Source: Streptomyces sp. H39-S7 (GTDB lineage: Bacteria > Actinomycetota > Actinomycetes > Streptomycetales > Streptomycetaceae). From it: a DNA stretch of 64,000 nucleotides. Location: the NCBI RefSeq assembly GCF_027158205.1, contig NZ_JAPVLU010000028.1:55938-119937 (forward strand), read 5' to 3'. The notes below the pieces were generated by a model. That model ran no database searches and was not told where the DNA came from. It was given only the letters and a program-made list of their open reading frames with translations. Every line of letters starts with the position of its first letter. The stretch's first letter is position 1. Of this stretch, positions 15,518 through 24,467 are shown in pieces. Made by a program: the position numbers and the translations under genes.

Positions 15518-16918
15518 TCATCGGGCGGCGCGGCTGCCCGGGACCCTCCACCACAACAGCCAGGCGCCTGTGCCGTAGAGCACCAGGTTGATCACCATCT
15601 CGCGCGGGACGTCGCTCAAGCCGGTTTCGGTCGCGCCGCCGAACAGCGCGGGCACGACAACGTGCTTGACGACGGAGTACAGGGCCAGATCGAACGCGAC
15701 GAAGACCAGCCAGCCCACCGCCGGGTGCCAGCGGGGCCGGGGCACCGCGTTGATCAGCGAGAACACGGCGGTGATGGCCAAAACCGTGGGCAGCAGCCGC
15801 GAGGGCACCGTATCGAGATAGTTCCACGGCAAGGTGGAGCCGATGATCCACAGCAGCGCCATGCAACCGATGAAACGCAGCACCACCGCCGCGACGGGGC
15901 CGGCCTGCGCGCGGGCTCCGGTGCCGGCCGGAGCCCCGGCGGCGGTTGTCGGCTGGACGGGCAGACCCGAGCCGGCGGGCTGGAAGAACGGCACCGCCGC
16001 CAGACCGTCGACTGACGGGGCGTGCGACGGCTGCGGCGGGAGCCACGCCCCGGCGGGCGGCGGCGTCACCCGGGCCGTCGGGGTCGGCACGGCCGTTCCT
16101 GTGCGGGCCAACTCCTCCAGGGCGGACAGCGCCGGCTCGGCGGTCGGCCGCCGGGCCGGGTCCTTCGTCAGCAGCGCGGCCAGCAGCGGCGCGAGCGCAC
16201 CCGCGCGTACCACCGGGCGCGGCTCCTTGGTGACGACAGCGATGACGAGTGCACCGAAGGTGTCCCCGTGGAACGCCGGTGCCCCCTCGACAGCACTGTA
16301 GAGCGTCGCGCCCAGCGACCACAGGTCACCGGCCGGTGCCGGCGGCGCGCCCTCCAGTTGCTCGGGGGCCATGAAGGACGGGGTGCCGATGACCGTGCCG
16401 GTACGGGTCAGGGCCGTGGTCGCGTCGGCCAGGTGCGCGATCCCGAAATCGGTGATGATCACCCGGTCGCCCATCAGCAGGACGTTGTCCGGCTTGAGGT
16501 CGCGGTGGACGATGCCTGCCTTGTGGGCCAGTTGGAGCGCCTTCACCAGTGCCGCGCCGATCTCGGCGACCCGCCGGACCGGCAGCGCGCCCCCCTGGGC
16601 GATCAGTGCTCCCAGCGACATCCCGGTGACGAGTTCCATCACGATCACGGGCGCGCCCTCGTGCTCGACCACGTCGTGCACGGTGATGATCCCGGGATGG
16701 TTCAGACGCGCGGCGGCGCGCGCCTCGCGCGCCACGCGGTGCAGGAGGTGCTCGCGTTCACCGCTGGTCAAACCCGGCGGGAGCAGCACCTCCTTGACCG
16801 CCACGTCCCGCTCGAGAGCCTGGTCCCACCCCCGCCACACCCGGCCCATACCGCCTTGGCCGATCAGCTCGACAAGCTGGTACCGGCTCCCGATCAGTGC
16901 CCCGCTCACTGCTTCCAC
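15518..16918 (-). CDS. Membrane Ser/Thr protein kinase
   Basis: 466 aa. The kinase domain (about 12-275) has the glycine loop IGQGGMGRVW, lysine in VAVKEV (42), HRDLKPDN (138-145), DFG (157-159) and APEQ, so it should be active. A Pro/Ala-rich linker (280-335) leads to about four hydrophobic helices (for example FIGCMALLWIIGSTLPW, LVLYGTGAWLLWW) placing the kinase on the cytoplasmic face. There is no extracellular PASTA sensor. The start is GTG at 16918, or nine bases later at 16909 behind GGAAGCA. It converges on adhE. Substrates cannot be read from the sequence. Confidence 0.93.
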   Translation of the reverse strand: MEAVSGALIGSRYQLVELIGQGGMGRVWRGWDQALERDVAVKEVLLPPGLTSGEREHLLHRVAREARAAARLNHPGIITVHDVVEHEGAPVIVMELVTGMSLGALIAQGGALPVRRVAEIGAALVKALQLAHKAGIVHRDLKPDNVLLMGDRVIITDFGIAHLADATTALTRTGTVIGTPSFMAPEQLEGAPPAPAGDLWSLGATLYSAVEGAPAFHGDTFGALVIAVVTKEPRPVVRAGALAPLLAALLTKDPARRPTAEPALSALEELARTGTAVPTPTARVTPPPAGAWLPPQPSHAPSVDGLAAVPFFQPAGSGLPVQPTTAAGAPAGTGARAQAGPVAAVVLRFIGCMALLWIIGSTLPWNYLDTVPSRLLPTVLAITAVFSLINAVPRPRWHPAVGWLVFVAFDLALYSVVKHVVVPALFGGATETGLSDVPREMVINLVLYGTGAWLLWWRVPGSRAAR

Positions 16919-17031
16919 GGAAAGTCACCCTAACGGCATGTCCCCCTGCGCGACGACGTTTTCGATCACTGGTGCCGACCCCGCGGGAACTGGTGCCCGC
17001 AACGCAGACGGTGTGCCTTTCTCTGTGGGGG

Positions 17032-17598
17032 TCAGCCGATGCGGAAGGAGATCTCAGGGAGAGGGATGTCGGAAAGGTTCAGCCGGAGCCCGGTCAGGGT
17101 CAGGTAGGTCTGCGAGTCGGTCAAGGCGGAGGTGGCGGACGGCGCCAGGGTCTTCCCGCGCGTGCTCACCAGCAGGTACCAACCCCCGCGCTTATAGCTG
17201 CGGGAGGCGTCGGGGCGGTCGCCGCTCGGGTTCAGCTTCCAGCCCTGGCGCTCCAGGTCGGCGCAGATCGCGTTCATCTCCGACAGTACGGCGGTCCTCT
17301 CACGGACGGCCATCCAGCCCGTCGTGTTCAAGTTGGCGCCGGCCGCGACGGTCGGGCGGCCCCGCGCCGGGTCGATGCCCGCCGCGCTGACCGCGGACCG
17401 GATCACCTCGTCCACCGCGTCCCGTGTCAGGGGCGGTGACGTCGACTCCGCTGTGGGCGCCGCCATGGATCGGGACGGCGTGGGCGCGCCCAGGTGGATG
17501 CGCCCCTCGTCGTCCATCCGGACGTGATCCGGCAGGACCACGGCGGCCAGACTCGCGATCAGGATCGCGGCCGACGCGCAGCGGGCGTCATCATCCAC
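17032..17598 (-). CDS. Hypothetical exported or membrane-anchored protein
   Basis: 188 aa, no family recognised. Residues 8-22 (ASAAILIASLAAVVLP) form a hydrophobic N-terminal segment that could be a signal anchor. The remainder is soluble, with SYKRGGWYLLVSTRGKTLA and a C-terminal TYLTLTGLRLNLSDIPLPEI. The GTG start at 17598 lies 40 bp inside the preceding XRE-type gene, so translation may be coupled. Third gene of a group with a small membrane protein and a DNA-binding protein. Confidence 0.55.
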   Translation of the reverse strand: MDDDARCASAAILIASLAAVVLPDHVRMDDEGRIHLGAPTPSRSMAAPTAESTSPPLTRDAVDEVIRSAVSAAGIDPARGRPTVAAGANLNTTGWMAVRERTAVLSEMNAICADLERQGWKLNPSGDRPDASRSYKRGGWYLLVSTRGKTLAPSATSALTDSQTYLTLTGLRLNLSDIPLPEISFRIG

Positions 17599-18302
17599 CC
17601 TTGCGTGCCGGCTCCGATGTCATCCTTCCCCCAGTGCAGCGCACTGTCCGGAAATCTGACGCTCGCCACCGCATCAAGGCCGTGGCCTTCGCGCTGACGC
17701 TGACGCTGCTCGTGTTGCTGCCGTTCGCGGTCCTTCCGCGCCCGGGCGTCGGCGCGGTCCCACGCCGCCCCCCAGTCGCTGACAGCGTCCTGCGGCAGGT
17801 CGACGGCTCGGGCGAACGCCATAACCTCCTGCTTCGTGGGCAGTCGGTCGCCGGCGAGCACGCGCTCGAGCGTGGTGTGCGGGAGCATGCCCGGCCCTAC
17901 CTTCGCTTCAAGGGCACGTGCCGACGGATAGCCAAAGAACATCTGCAACTTGCGCATGCCATCGACCAGCGACGCGAAATCGCTCACCAGCAGGGCCTCG
18001 GGCACGTGCTTGGGGCGACTCTTACCCTTCGCCTCCGCGCGGGCGTTCATCCACAGGACGCGGGCCCGGCGGCGCAGCGACCCGCGACCGTTCACGTCGA
18101 CGACGCGCAGCACCACCTCCACGTCGTGCGGAAGCGTCTGGCCATTGAGCAGCCGCCGTACCCGATCGTGCTTGAGGCCGGCCGCCTGGGCGAGCTGTTC
18201 CGTGCTCAGATTGGACGATTCCTGCACACTGCGCAGAAACTCGCCCAGCTTGCCGCGCTCGGGGCGGACGGTGTAGTCGATCTCTCCTCGGATGCGACCC
18301 AT
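17559..18302 (-). CDS. Double-XRE helix-turn-helix protein
   Basis: 247 aa. An HTH module at about 17-75 (LSTEQLAQAAGLKHDRVRRL, preceding LNGQTLPH) and a second similar module at about 120-180 (PHTTLERVLAGDRLPTKQEV) both follow the XRE pattern found in many Streptomyces proteins. Then comes a very basic Gln/Arg stretch RKDRERQQHEQRQRQR. The ATG at 18302 is used; the upstream frame to 18377 has no support. It starts 10 bp after a small membrane protein gene and overlaps the next gene by 40 bp. Probably a local regulator; its target is unknown. Confidence 0.65.
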   Translation of the reverse strand: MGRIRGEIDYTVRPERGKLGEFLRSVQESSNLSTEQLAQAAGLKHDRVRRLLNGQTLPHDVEVVLRVVDVNGRGSLRRRARVLWMNARAEAKGKSRPKHVPEALLVSDFASLVDGMRKLQMFFGYPSARALEAKVGPGMLPHTTLERVLAGDRLPTKQEVMAFARAVDLPQDAVSDWGAAWDRADARARKDRERQQHEQRQRQREGHGLDAVASVRFPDSALHWGKDDIGAGTQGWMMTPAARRPRS

Positions 18303-18312
18303 GACAACCCGC

Positions 18313-18633
18313 TCAGTTGCTCTGCGGGATGACCACACGGGGCACCCTGCGGTTGACGACCGCCACGGAGACCGCACCGGCCGCCGCGAGCAGCGCGATG
18401 ACGACCCCCACTGTCACATGGGCCAAGCCCAGCACGACAGCAGCGATGATCACGACGACGATGACGACCGCTTCGGGACCGTTCAGGGGGCGGCGCCTGC
18501 CCTTGTCGCCCGCGTCCGGGGCGGGGAAGGAAGTGGTCGTCGGCAGCGGATCGCTGGCGGTGACGCTACGGTGCTCCGCGAGGTACTCGGCCGCGAGGGC
18601 CGCACGGGCCCTGCTCTTTCGGGACTTTGCCAT
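18313..18633 (-). CDS. Small two-helix membrane protein
   Basis: 106 aa. A basic N-terminus (MAKSRKSRARAALAAEYLAE) is followed by two close transmembrane helices at about 55-73 and 75-93 (AVVIVVVIIAAVVLGLAHV; VGVVIALLAAAGAVSVAVV). No family recognised. The stop lies 10 bp before the XRE-type gene, suggesting an operon of membrane protein, DNA-binding protein and exported protein. Confidence 0.6.
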   Translation of the reverse strand: MAKSRKSRARAALAAEYLAEHRSVTASDPLPTTTSFPAPDAGDKGRRRPLNGPEAVVIVVVIIAAVVLGLAHVTVGVVIALLAAAGAVSVAVVNRRVPRVVIPQSN

Positions 18634-19416
18634 GGGACTTCGCTTTCGGGGTCGGACGCCTGACAGCGCCATCTGGGCCCGGCCGCTACTGGCAGCAGCG
18701 GCCGGTCGAGCTCCAGCTCTACGGACCGATTGCCGCCGGTCCGCGTGCGCTGTCAACTCTTCCAGTAGGCGCCGATTCAGACCAACGTCGAAGCAGGTTT
18801 TTCGGCATAACTGCCCCGGCATCGCCCTGGCTCCAGGGTGCCGTTGTCTCCCGGGTACGTGCAGGTCATCGCAGAGAGGGCCAGTGGCTACCTTCGATTC
18901 GAAGGTGTCTGGAGCTGGCAAACCTCCCTAGCTGAAGCCCGTTTCCGCATTCCAGCCCCAGCTGGAGTTGCGCTCCGCGTAGCTACGCAAGCACTGTGGA
19001 CACGTACCGGGGTCGAGGCTCCAGCTCGTGCACCGGGACCTCGGGCGGATCACGGTGTTGCCGCACCGCCGCCCACAGGGCGGACCATGCGAAGGCTATG
19101 GTCCGCCCCAAGTCTTCTTCCTCAGCTACGCCGCCCGTCTCCGCGCAGCGCCGAACGCGCGCGAGACTTCGGCTCGCGGTAAACGCCACCGCTGTTCAAC
19201 CTCGGGTAACGGCGGCAGCCACGGCCGACGCGTAGTTCAGATGAGACGAGCGAGTGCTCGCCGTCGACGTCATGCAGGTTGATGGTCACGGGCGCGGGTG
19301 GCAGACAACGAGCCGGAGCCGGTGGCCTTCATGCGCCCGACCCCAGCTGCGGCGCTGCCCGCCGAGAACGCCACTGCCTCCGCCCACTGCAGGCATCGTC
19401 CCGAAAGGATCAGTAG
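18634..19416. other. 783-bp stretch without a supported gene
   Basis: Short frames occur on both strands, including a 68-codon minus frame starting GTG at 19189, but none has both a ribosome site and recognisable protein pattern. It ends at the kinase-like remnant. Confidence 0.5.
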
Positions 19417-19755
19417 CACCGGCCCCTGGTCCTGGAGGGGCCGGCACTCTGGCCCGCCCGCGTCGCGGAACTCCAGGTCCCGCATACGGCCGCCGTGTGG
19501 CTCACCACGGACGACGCCGTGGTACGCGCCCGTGTCCATGCAGCGGGCCGCTACGAAGCAGCTGCGTACGAGGAACGGCACTTGATGGACAAGTTCCTGA
19601 CCCGCACGGAGCGCTACCAGGTACTCATGATCGATGCCATCGACAGGTTGGGCATGGATCGCATCTACGCGGGTGGCGGACGGTCCGTTGCAGAGCTGGC
19701 TGACACGGTCGACTTCGCAGAGATGATGAAACAGTCTCAAACGGGAGCCTCCTGA
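19417..19755 (+). pseudogene. C-terminal remnant of an AAA/nucleotide-kinase-like gene
   Basis: In frame from 19417 the translation reads HRPLVLEGPALWPARVAELQ, then AAVWLTTDDAVVRARVHAAG, and later MDKFLTRTERYQVLMIDAID. This reads like the second half of a P-loop nucleotide-kinase-type protein. The frame is closed by TAG at 19414-19416 and no Walker A region is found upstream, so the 5' half is lost. A GTG at 19495 could start an 86-codon piece, but nothing indicates function. Confidence 0.5.
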
Positions 19756-19889
19756 CGAACCATCCGTCATTAGGAGTGCCCCACGCGGACCGGGCGTAGC
19801 TTCCCGTGTCGGTGACGGTGGGCCCTCGACGGAGGTACCGGTCTTGGAAGACGTCCGTCTCGGCGGCCGGGCCGGCACCAACCCGGGGC

Positions 19890-19917
19890 GGCCGTCCATC
19901 CCCGCGCCGGGACGGCC
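19890..19917. other. Hairpin in the leader of the FMN oxidase gene
   Basis: Perfect 8-bp arms GGCCGTCC / GGACGGCC separated by 12 bases, about 100 bp upstream of the lactate-monooxygenase-like start. It could be an operator or a terminator for upstream read-through. Confidence 0.3.
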
Positions 19918-20013
19918 GGGACCAGGAGGTGTCGGACACCTTCCCTCCGCACGGCGGGCAGAGGATGCGAGGATCGCTTGCGGATCAACTGTCGAGGTGA
20001 AGGGATACGAGGC

Positions 20014-21180
20014 ATGGGTCAGTCGTTCGGCTCCTACCAGAACGAGATCTACCTCAACGGACTGGGCGGGGTGGTGCCACGCTTCCCGATGAGTTTCGCG
20101 GAGCTGGAGGAGCGTGCGGAGAAGGCCCTGCCTCCCTCCGTCTGGTCGTACGTCGCAGGCGGTGCGGGCGACGAGCGCACCCAGCGGGCCAACGTGGCCG
20201 CCTTCGACCGCTGGGGGCTGGTCCCCCGGATGCTCGTCAGCCCCACGCAGCGGGACACGTCCGTCGAGCTGTTCGGGACACGACTGCCCTCACCGGTGTT
20301 CATGGCGCCGGTCGGCGTCATCGGCCTGTGCGCCCAGGACGGGCACGGCGACCTGGCCACCGCACGGGCCGCCGCACGCACCGGCGTACCGATGATCGCC
20401 TCCACACTCTCCGTCGACCCGCTGGAGCAGGTCGCCGCGGAGTTCGCAGACACCCCCGGCTTCTTCCAGCTCTACACCCCCACCGACCGGGAACTCGCCG
20501 CGAGCCTCGTCCACCGGGCCGAGCAGGCCGGCTACCGCGGCATCGTGGTCACGCTGGACACCTGGGTCACCGGCTGGCGTCCCCGCGACCTGTCCACCGC
20601 CAACTTTCCGCAGTTGCGCGGCCACTGCCTGGCCAACTACACCACCGATCCTGCCTTCCGCGCCCGGCTGGAGCGCACGCCGGAGGAGGATCCGCAGGCC
20701 GCGGTCCTGCTCTGGACCCAGCTCTTCGGCGCTCCCCTCACATGGAGCGACCTGCCCTGGCTCCGCTCGCTGACCGACCTGCCACTGATCGTCAAGGGCA
20801 TCTGCCACCCCGAGGACGCGCGGCGGGTCAAGGACGCGGGCGTGGACGGCATCTACTGCTCCAACCACGGCGGGCGGCAGGCCAACGGCGGCTTGCCCGC
20901 TCTCGACGCGCTCCCCGCCGTCGTCGAAGCCGCGGACGGTCTGCCGGTCCTGTTCGACTCCGGCATCCGCAGCGGCGCCGACGTGGTCAAGGCCATCGCT
21001 CTGGGGGCCACCGCGGTCGGCGTCGGCCGCCCCTACGCCTACGGCCTCGCCCTCGGCGGAACCGACGGCATCGTCCACGTGCTCCGGTCGCTCCTCGCCG
21101 AAGCCGACCTGATCATGGCGGTCGACGGCTACCCCTCTCTCGCCTCCCTCACCCCGGACGCACTGCGACCGGTCGCCTGA
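20014..21180 (+). CDS. FMN-dependent alpha-hydroxy acid oxidase (lactate 2-monooxygenase-like)
   Basis: 388 aa TIM-barrel flavoenzyme. The N-terminus MGQSFGSYQNEIYLNGLGG is typical of lactate 2-monooxygenase-type members. Catalytic landmarks are FQLYTPTDRELAA, ALDAVVTLDTW-like segment GIVVTLDTWVTGW, the barrel lysine in LPLIVKGICHPEDA, and the catalytic His in YCSNHGGRQANGG near residue 283. It probably oxidises L-lactate or a related hydroxy acid with O2. The ATG at 20014 follows GAGGC; an upstream in-frame start at 19978 has no extra homology. It converges on the next gene across a strong terminator. Confidence 0.9.
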   Translation: MGQSFGSYQNEIYLNGLGGVVPRFPMSFAELEERAEKALPPSVWSYVAGGAGDERTQRANVAAFDRWGLVPRMLVSPTQRDTSVELFGTRLPSPVFMAPVGVIGLCAQDGHGDLATARAAARTGVPMIASTLSVDPLEQVAAEFADTPGFFQLYTPTDRELAASLVHRAEQAGYRGIVVTLDTWVTGWRPRDLSTANFPQLRGHCLANYTTDPAFRARLERTPEEDPQAAVLLWTQLFGAPLTWSDLPWLRSLTDLPLIVKGICHPEDARRVKDAGVDGIYCSNHGGRQANGGLPALDALPAVVEAADGLPVLFDSGIRSGADVVKAIALGATAVGVGRPYAYGLALGGTDGIVHVLRSLLAEADLIMAVDGYPSLASLTPDALRPVA

Positions 21181-21217
21181 CGGCGCTGCCGCCACCGCCC
21201 CGGCCCGGCGAGGACGT

Positions 21218-21247
21218 GGCCGGGCAGGACCGATGTCCTGCCCGGCC
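21218..21247. terminator. Bidirectional terminator hairpin
   Basis: Perfect 13-bp stem GGCCGGGCAGGAC / GTCCTGCCCGGCC with a CGAT loop, centred between two convergent genes (ends 21180 and 21289). Confidence 0.85.
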
Positions 21248-21288
21248 GGCGAGACCGCGGGTGGTGCGCCCCTCGGCAGGGCCTGGGG

Positions 21289-23820
21289 TCAGACCACGGA
21301 GCCCCGGATCAGGATGCACAGCAGCGAGCAGGCGACAGCCGAAGAGGGCGCGCTCGTCGTCGCGGGTGTGTGGGGCGGGGCGTTGACGGCGGAGAAGGTG
21401 GCCGACGCCGTGTTCTTCAGCGGCAGCGCCAGCAGGAAGGAACTGCAGTAGATCTGGCGGGTGGCCCCCACCGGCAGGGCGAACGTTCCTGCGGCGGTAC
21501 GACAGGCTGGGGTCGTGCTGTCGTTGACGCTCACCCCGGCCACCGGTACGGGGCCGGTGTTGGTGACGGTGATCCTCCAGTACGCCGTACCGAGCAGTTG
21601 CAGCAGACCCACGGGGCTCTGCTTGGCCCAGGGGCCCGCGCCGGCCGGCCCACAGGCGTGCGCGCTCGCGACGGTGCAGATCTCCTTGTTCACCGTCACC
21701 GCGGGCGTGCACTGCGCGCCGGGCGCGACCGCCAGGTCGACAGCGTTGGAGGTGAATGATCCGGTGCTGTCGGTCCCCGTCGCGGTGTCCGTCACCTGGG
21801 TGGTTCCACAGTCCGCCGTGACCACCGTGCGCACGCAGATCTGCGGCGCGTCGCCCTGGTAGCTCGCGACGAGAGCGGGGTGGTTGTCGGCGGTGAAGTC
21901 GCCGGCATCGGTGAGGACCAGTTGGACGGTGATGGTGATGCTGGGATGCGCGGTGGCGGAGATGCCCGTCAGATCAACGGTTCCTGTTGGCGTCAGGGCG
22001 GGGTTGGCAATGACGGTCCCGTCCAGGTCGGTCACCGAGACGGCCGAGGCCGCGAGGTTGACGTGCGCGAGATCGATGCCCTCCAGGCGCGCGGCAGTGT
22101 ATCCCTGGACGTGGCCCGGTGCCCCGTCACAGTAGAAGGCGGAAGGTTTCAGGGGGACGGCGGCGCCGCTGTGCACGCACGGGCTGGTTCCCGTGGCGGG
22201 GTCCAGGGAGAAGAGCACGCCCGCGTCGCCGAGGGCGATCAAGCAGCGGGTGGTGGCGTCATAGGTGTACCCGTAGTCCCGCGTCGCGCCGCCGTTGACG
22301 TTCGCGTGCGTGGCGACGGCCGGGAATCCTGCGCACGGCTGGGCGCTGGTCCAGCTATAACACAGGGTCGCGCCGGCGATCGGCCCGCCCCAGACGGGGA
22401 AGTAGCTGCGGGTGTCGTCCGCGGTGACGACCACCTCGGGGTTGAAGACCAAGACGCCGCCACCGGTCGTGGCAAGTCCGGTGGCGGGGGGCGCCAGCGG
22501 TGCGCCGGTCAGATCGAAGCAGGTGGTCAGCGGGGAGGCACCACTACTGATGGCGCTGCACACGCCGTTGGCGTCGCCGGAGGTGTTGTAGGAGGTGAAC
22601 GCGTTGTACGTGTAGTGGTTCGCGGTGGGTGCGGCCGGGTGCGCGCCTTGCCATCCGGTGCAGGCCGCGCTCTGGGCCGGGTCGAAGCAGCCCAGCTCGG
22701 GAGGTCCGGCGGTGGTGGACCCGCTCGCCTGCGGGGCGGACGACGCGAAGACCTTGCCGTCGGCGGTCGTCATGCCCCCGAGGTACAGCGAACCTGTGGC
22801 CCCGGGCAGGTCGTGGTTGGGCCGGACGACCGGCGCGAAGGGCTGTCCGGCGCACGGGGTGCGCGAGGCGATGCCGAGGCAGAGCACCTGTCCGGTGCTC
22901 GCGACGCCGTACAGGTTGCCGCTTTCGGCGACGAGCCCAGCCATGCCGTTGGCGCTCGACGGCGATCCGCCGACGGCACGCAGCGCGAAGAAGCCGCAGT
23001 TGGCGCGGGTGGCGAGGTCCAGGCAGCCGACGCCGAGGTCGGTGGCGGTCACTGCCGGGTAGTACACGATGCCGGGGCGGCCGGGGTCGAGGACGTACTG
23101 CGGGGTCAGGGTGCTGCCGATGTTGCCGGTGCCACCGGTGCCGAGGGGGCCCGGGGTGGTGTTGAGCGGCCGGGGCCACGGGCCGCCCGTGCAGGGCTGC
23201 CCGGTCGACAGGTTGCTGCACACCACCTGGGGTGCGGTCAGGGCGGCATGGTGATAGATGTTCCACGCCTCGACGTCGCCGGCAGCGGTGCGGTGCAGGA
23301 CCGGGGTGAAGCCGTCTCCGCCCGTCGACTGCACGGTGGGCTGAACGGGCGGCAGCAGATTGGCGGCCAGGCTCGTTCCGCCGGCTCGGGCGGCGGGGTT
23401 CGTCGCGCGCACGGCACGGGTCGCCGCACCCTGGTCGGTCCCGGTGAACGTCGTCCCGTCGGTGGACCAGGCGGGAGTCCAGCCCGGCGGGACCGTGAGC
23501 GACCCGGGCACGTAGGTCTGAGCGGTGCCCGCTGCGGTGAGGGGATCAGTGATGACCGCCGGTGCCGGCCCGCCGGTGGCGGCATTGCCGTAGCTGACCG
23601 CCCAGTTCACGGTGTCGCCATGGTTCACCGGGAGCTGGGCGGGCGCGGTGACGTTCTGGGCGGTCTTCACCAGCGTGGAGGCGGCGGCCTCGCTTGCCGG
23701 TACCTGGGCCGCGGCCGGGACGATGCCGCCCGCGGCAGTGAGAACGAAGGCGGTCAGCAAGGCGGCCGCCCCGGTGCGGAGCGGCCGACGAGATGCGCGT
23801 GCGTTGAGGTGACGGAACAT
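21289..23820 (-). CDS. Large secreted DUF11/propeller-like protein with paired-cysteine repeats
   Basis: 843 aa. A Sec signal peptide (about 1-38: RRPLRTGAAALLTAFVLTAA, then AGGIVPAAAQ). DUF11-like beta-sandwich domains occur at about 45-125 and in the C-terminal third (AYWRITVTNTGPVPVAGVSV). The middle (about 180-560) is a chain of degenerate blades, each closing on a short cysteine pair, for example CSNLSTGQPC, CLDLATRANC, CLGIASRTPC, CFDPAQSAAC and CYSWTSAQPC. Such spacing suggests one disulfide per blade in an extracellular propeller. No LPxTG sorting signal is visible; the C-terminus ACSLLCILIRGSVV is short and hydrophobic. Function unknown; adhesion or binding is only a guess. Confidence 0.75.
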   Translation of the reverse strand: MFRHLNARASRRPLRTGAAALLTAFVLTAAGGIVPAAAQVPASEAAASTLVKTAQNVTAPAQLPVNHGDTVNWAVSYGNAATGGPAPAVITDPLTAAGTAQTYVPGSLTVPPGWTPAWSTDGTTFTGTDQGAATRAVRATNPAARAGGTSLAANLLPPVQPTVQSTGGDGFTPVLHRTAAGDVEAWNIYHHAALTAPQVVCSNLSTGQPCTGGPWPRPLNTTPGPLGTGGTGNIGSTLTPQYVLDPGRPGIVYYPAVTATDLGVGCLDLATRANCGFFALRAVGGSPSSANGMAGLVAESGNLYGVASTGQVLCLGIASRTPCAGQPFAPVVRPNHDLPGATGSLYLGGMTTADGKVFASSAPQASGSTTAGPPELGCFDPAQSAACTGWQGAHPAAPTANHYTYNAFTSYNTSGDANGVCSAISSGASPLTTCFDLTGAPLAPPATGLATTGGGVLVFNPEVVVTADDTRSYFPVWGGPIAGATLCYSWTSAQPCAGFPAVATHANVNGGATRDYGYTYDATTRCLIALGDAGVLFSLDPATGTSPCVHSGAAVPLKPSAFYCDGAPGHVQGYTAARLEGIDLAHVNLAASAVSVTDLDGTVIANPALTPTGTVDLTGISATAHPSITITVQLVLTDAGDFTADNHPALVASYQGDAPQICVRTVVTADCGTTQVTDTATGTDSTGSFTSNAVDLAVAPGAQCTPAVTVNKEICTVASAHACGPAGAGPWAKQSPVGLLQLLGTAYWRITVTNTGPVPVAGVSVNDSTTPACRTAAGTFALPVGATRQIYCSSFLLALPLKNTASATFSAVNAPPHTPATTSAPSSAVACSLLCILIRGSVV

Positions 23821-24054
23821 AGGCTTCCCCTATCTCTGTCAACGGGCGCACACGCGCTGATGCGCGGTCCGCCCTGCGCACACCGTAGGGGGAGCCAGGT
23901 GACAGCGTCCTAATTCCGACAATCCTTACAATCCATGACAGAAGGATGGTGACAGTTGCCGGATTCAGCCCTATCCGTTGCCGTTCGCGCGGCCGAATTG
24001 AGCATTTCGTGCAGTGTCTGGGCGGCCGTCCCCAGAGCCGAACGCCGTGTCGTC

Positions 24055-24223
24055 GTTCCCGGTTGGACCATTCGGTCAGGCCCTCCATCACCGGGTCCGC
24101 GATCGTGGAATTCGTCTGCTGCGAGAACTCAGCGCCGTAGACCTCGGCCAGGCGCGCGCCATAGTCCAGGTGATCGGTGATCTCGCCATGCAGGGCGAAT
24201 TCGAGAACCCGCTTCGCCACCTA
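24055..24223 (-). pseudogene. IS256-family (mutator) transposase remnant
   Basis: The minus-strand translation reads AKRVLEFALHGEITDHLDYG and then ARLAEVYGAEFSQQTNSTIA, ending DPVMEGLTEW. These are two segments of IS256-type transposases (AEVYGAEVSRxTIS and MEG), joined with the middle deleted. A TAG sits just upstream of the first codon and homology stops within 60 residues, so it is a dead fragment. It occupies the gap between the two secreted-protein genes; no terminal repeats were found. Confidence 0.7.
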
Positions 24224-24467
24224 CCGCAGCAGCCGGCCCTCACTTGTGGGCCGAGAGAGCCCGAAGTTCAACTACTTCTCCGGGCCGCCCGGTCGGCCGG
24301 GGGTGCCGAATCGTCGTCGCGGGCCGACCGCCAACTCCCGCAACTCAGGCCGCTGCCGCGCCTATTGACGCTGCATACCCACGGTGATTCACTTCCAGCC
24401 TGAGAGCGCTCTCCCGCGGCTGAGGGACCAGCCGCGGCCGCCCCATCCACCACGTCCAGGGAGAGCT

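Noticed and set aside
18983..19189. 68-codon minus frame (GTG 19189)
   Set aside because: Weak ribosome site and no recognisable pattern; lies in a stretch with other decayed sequence.
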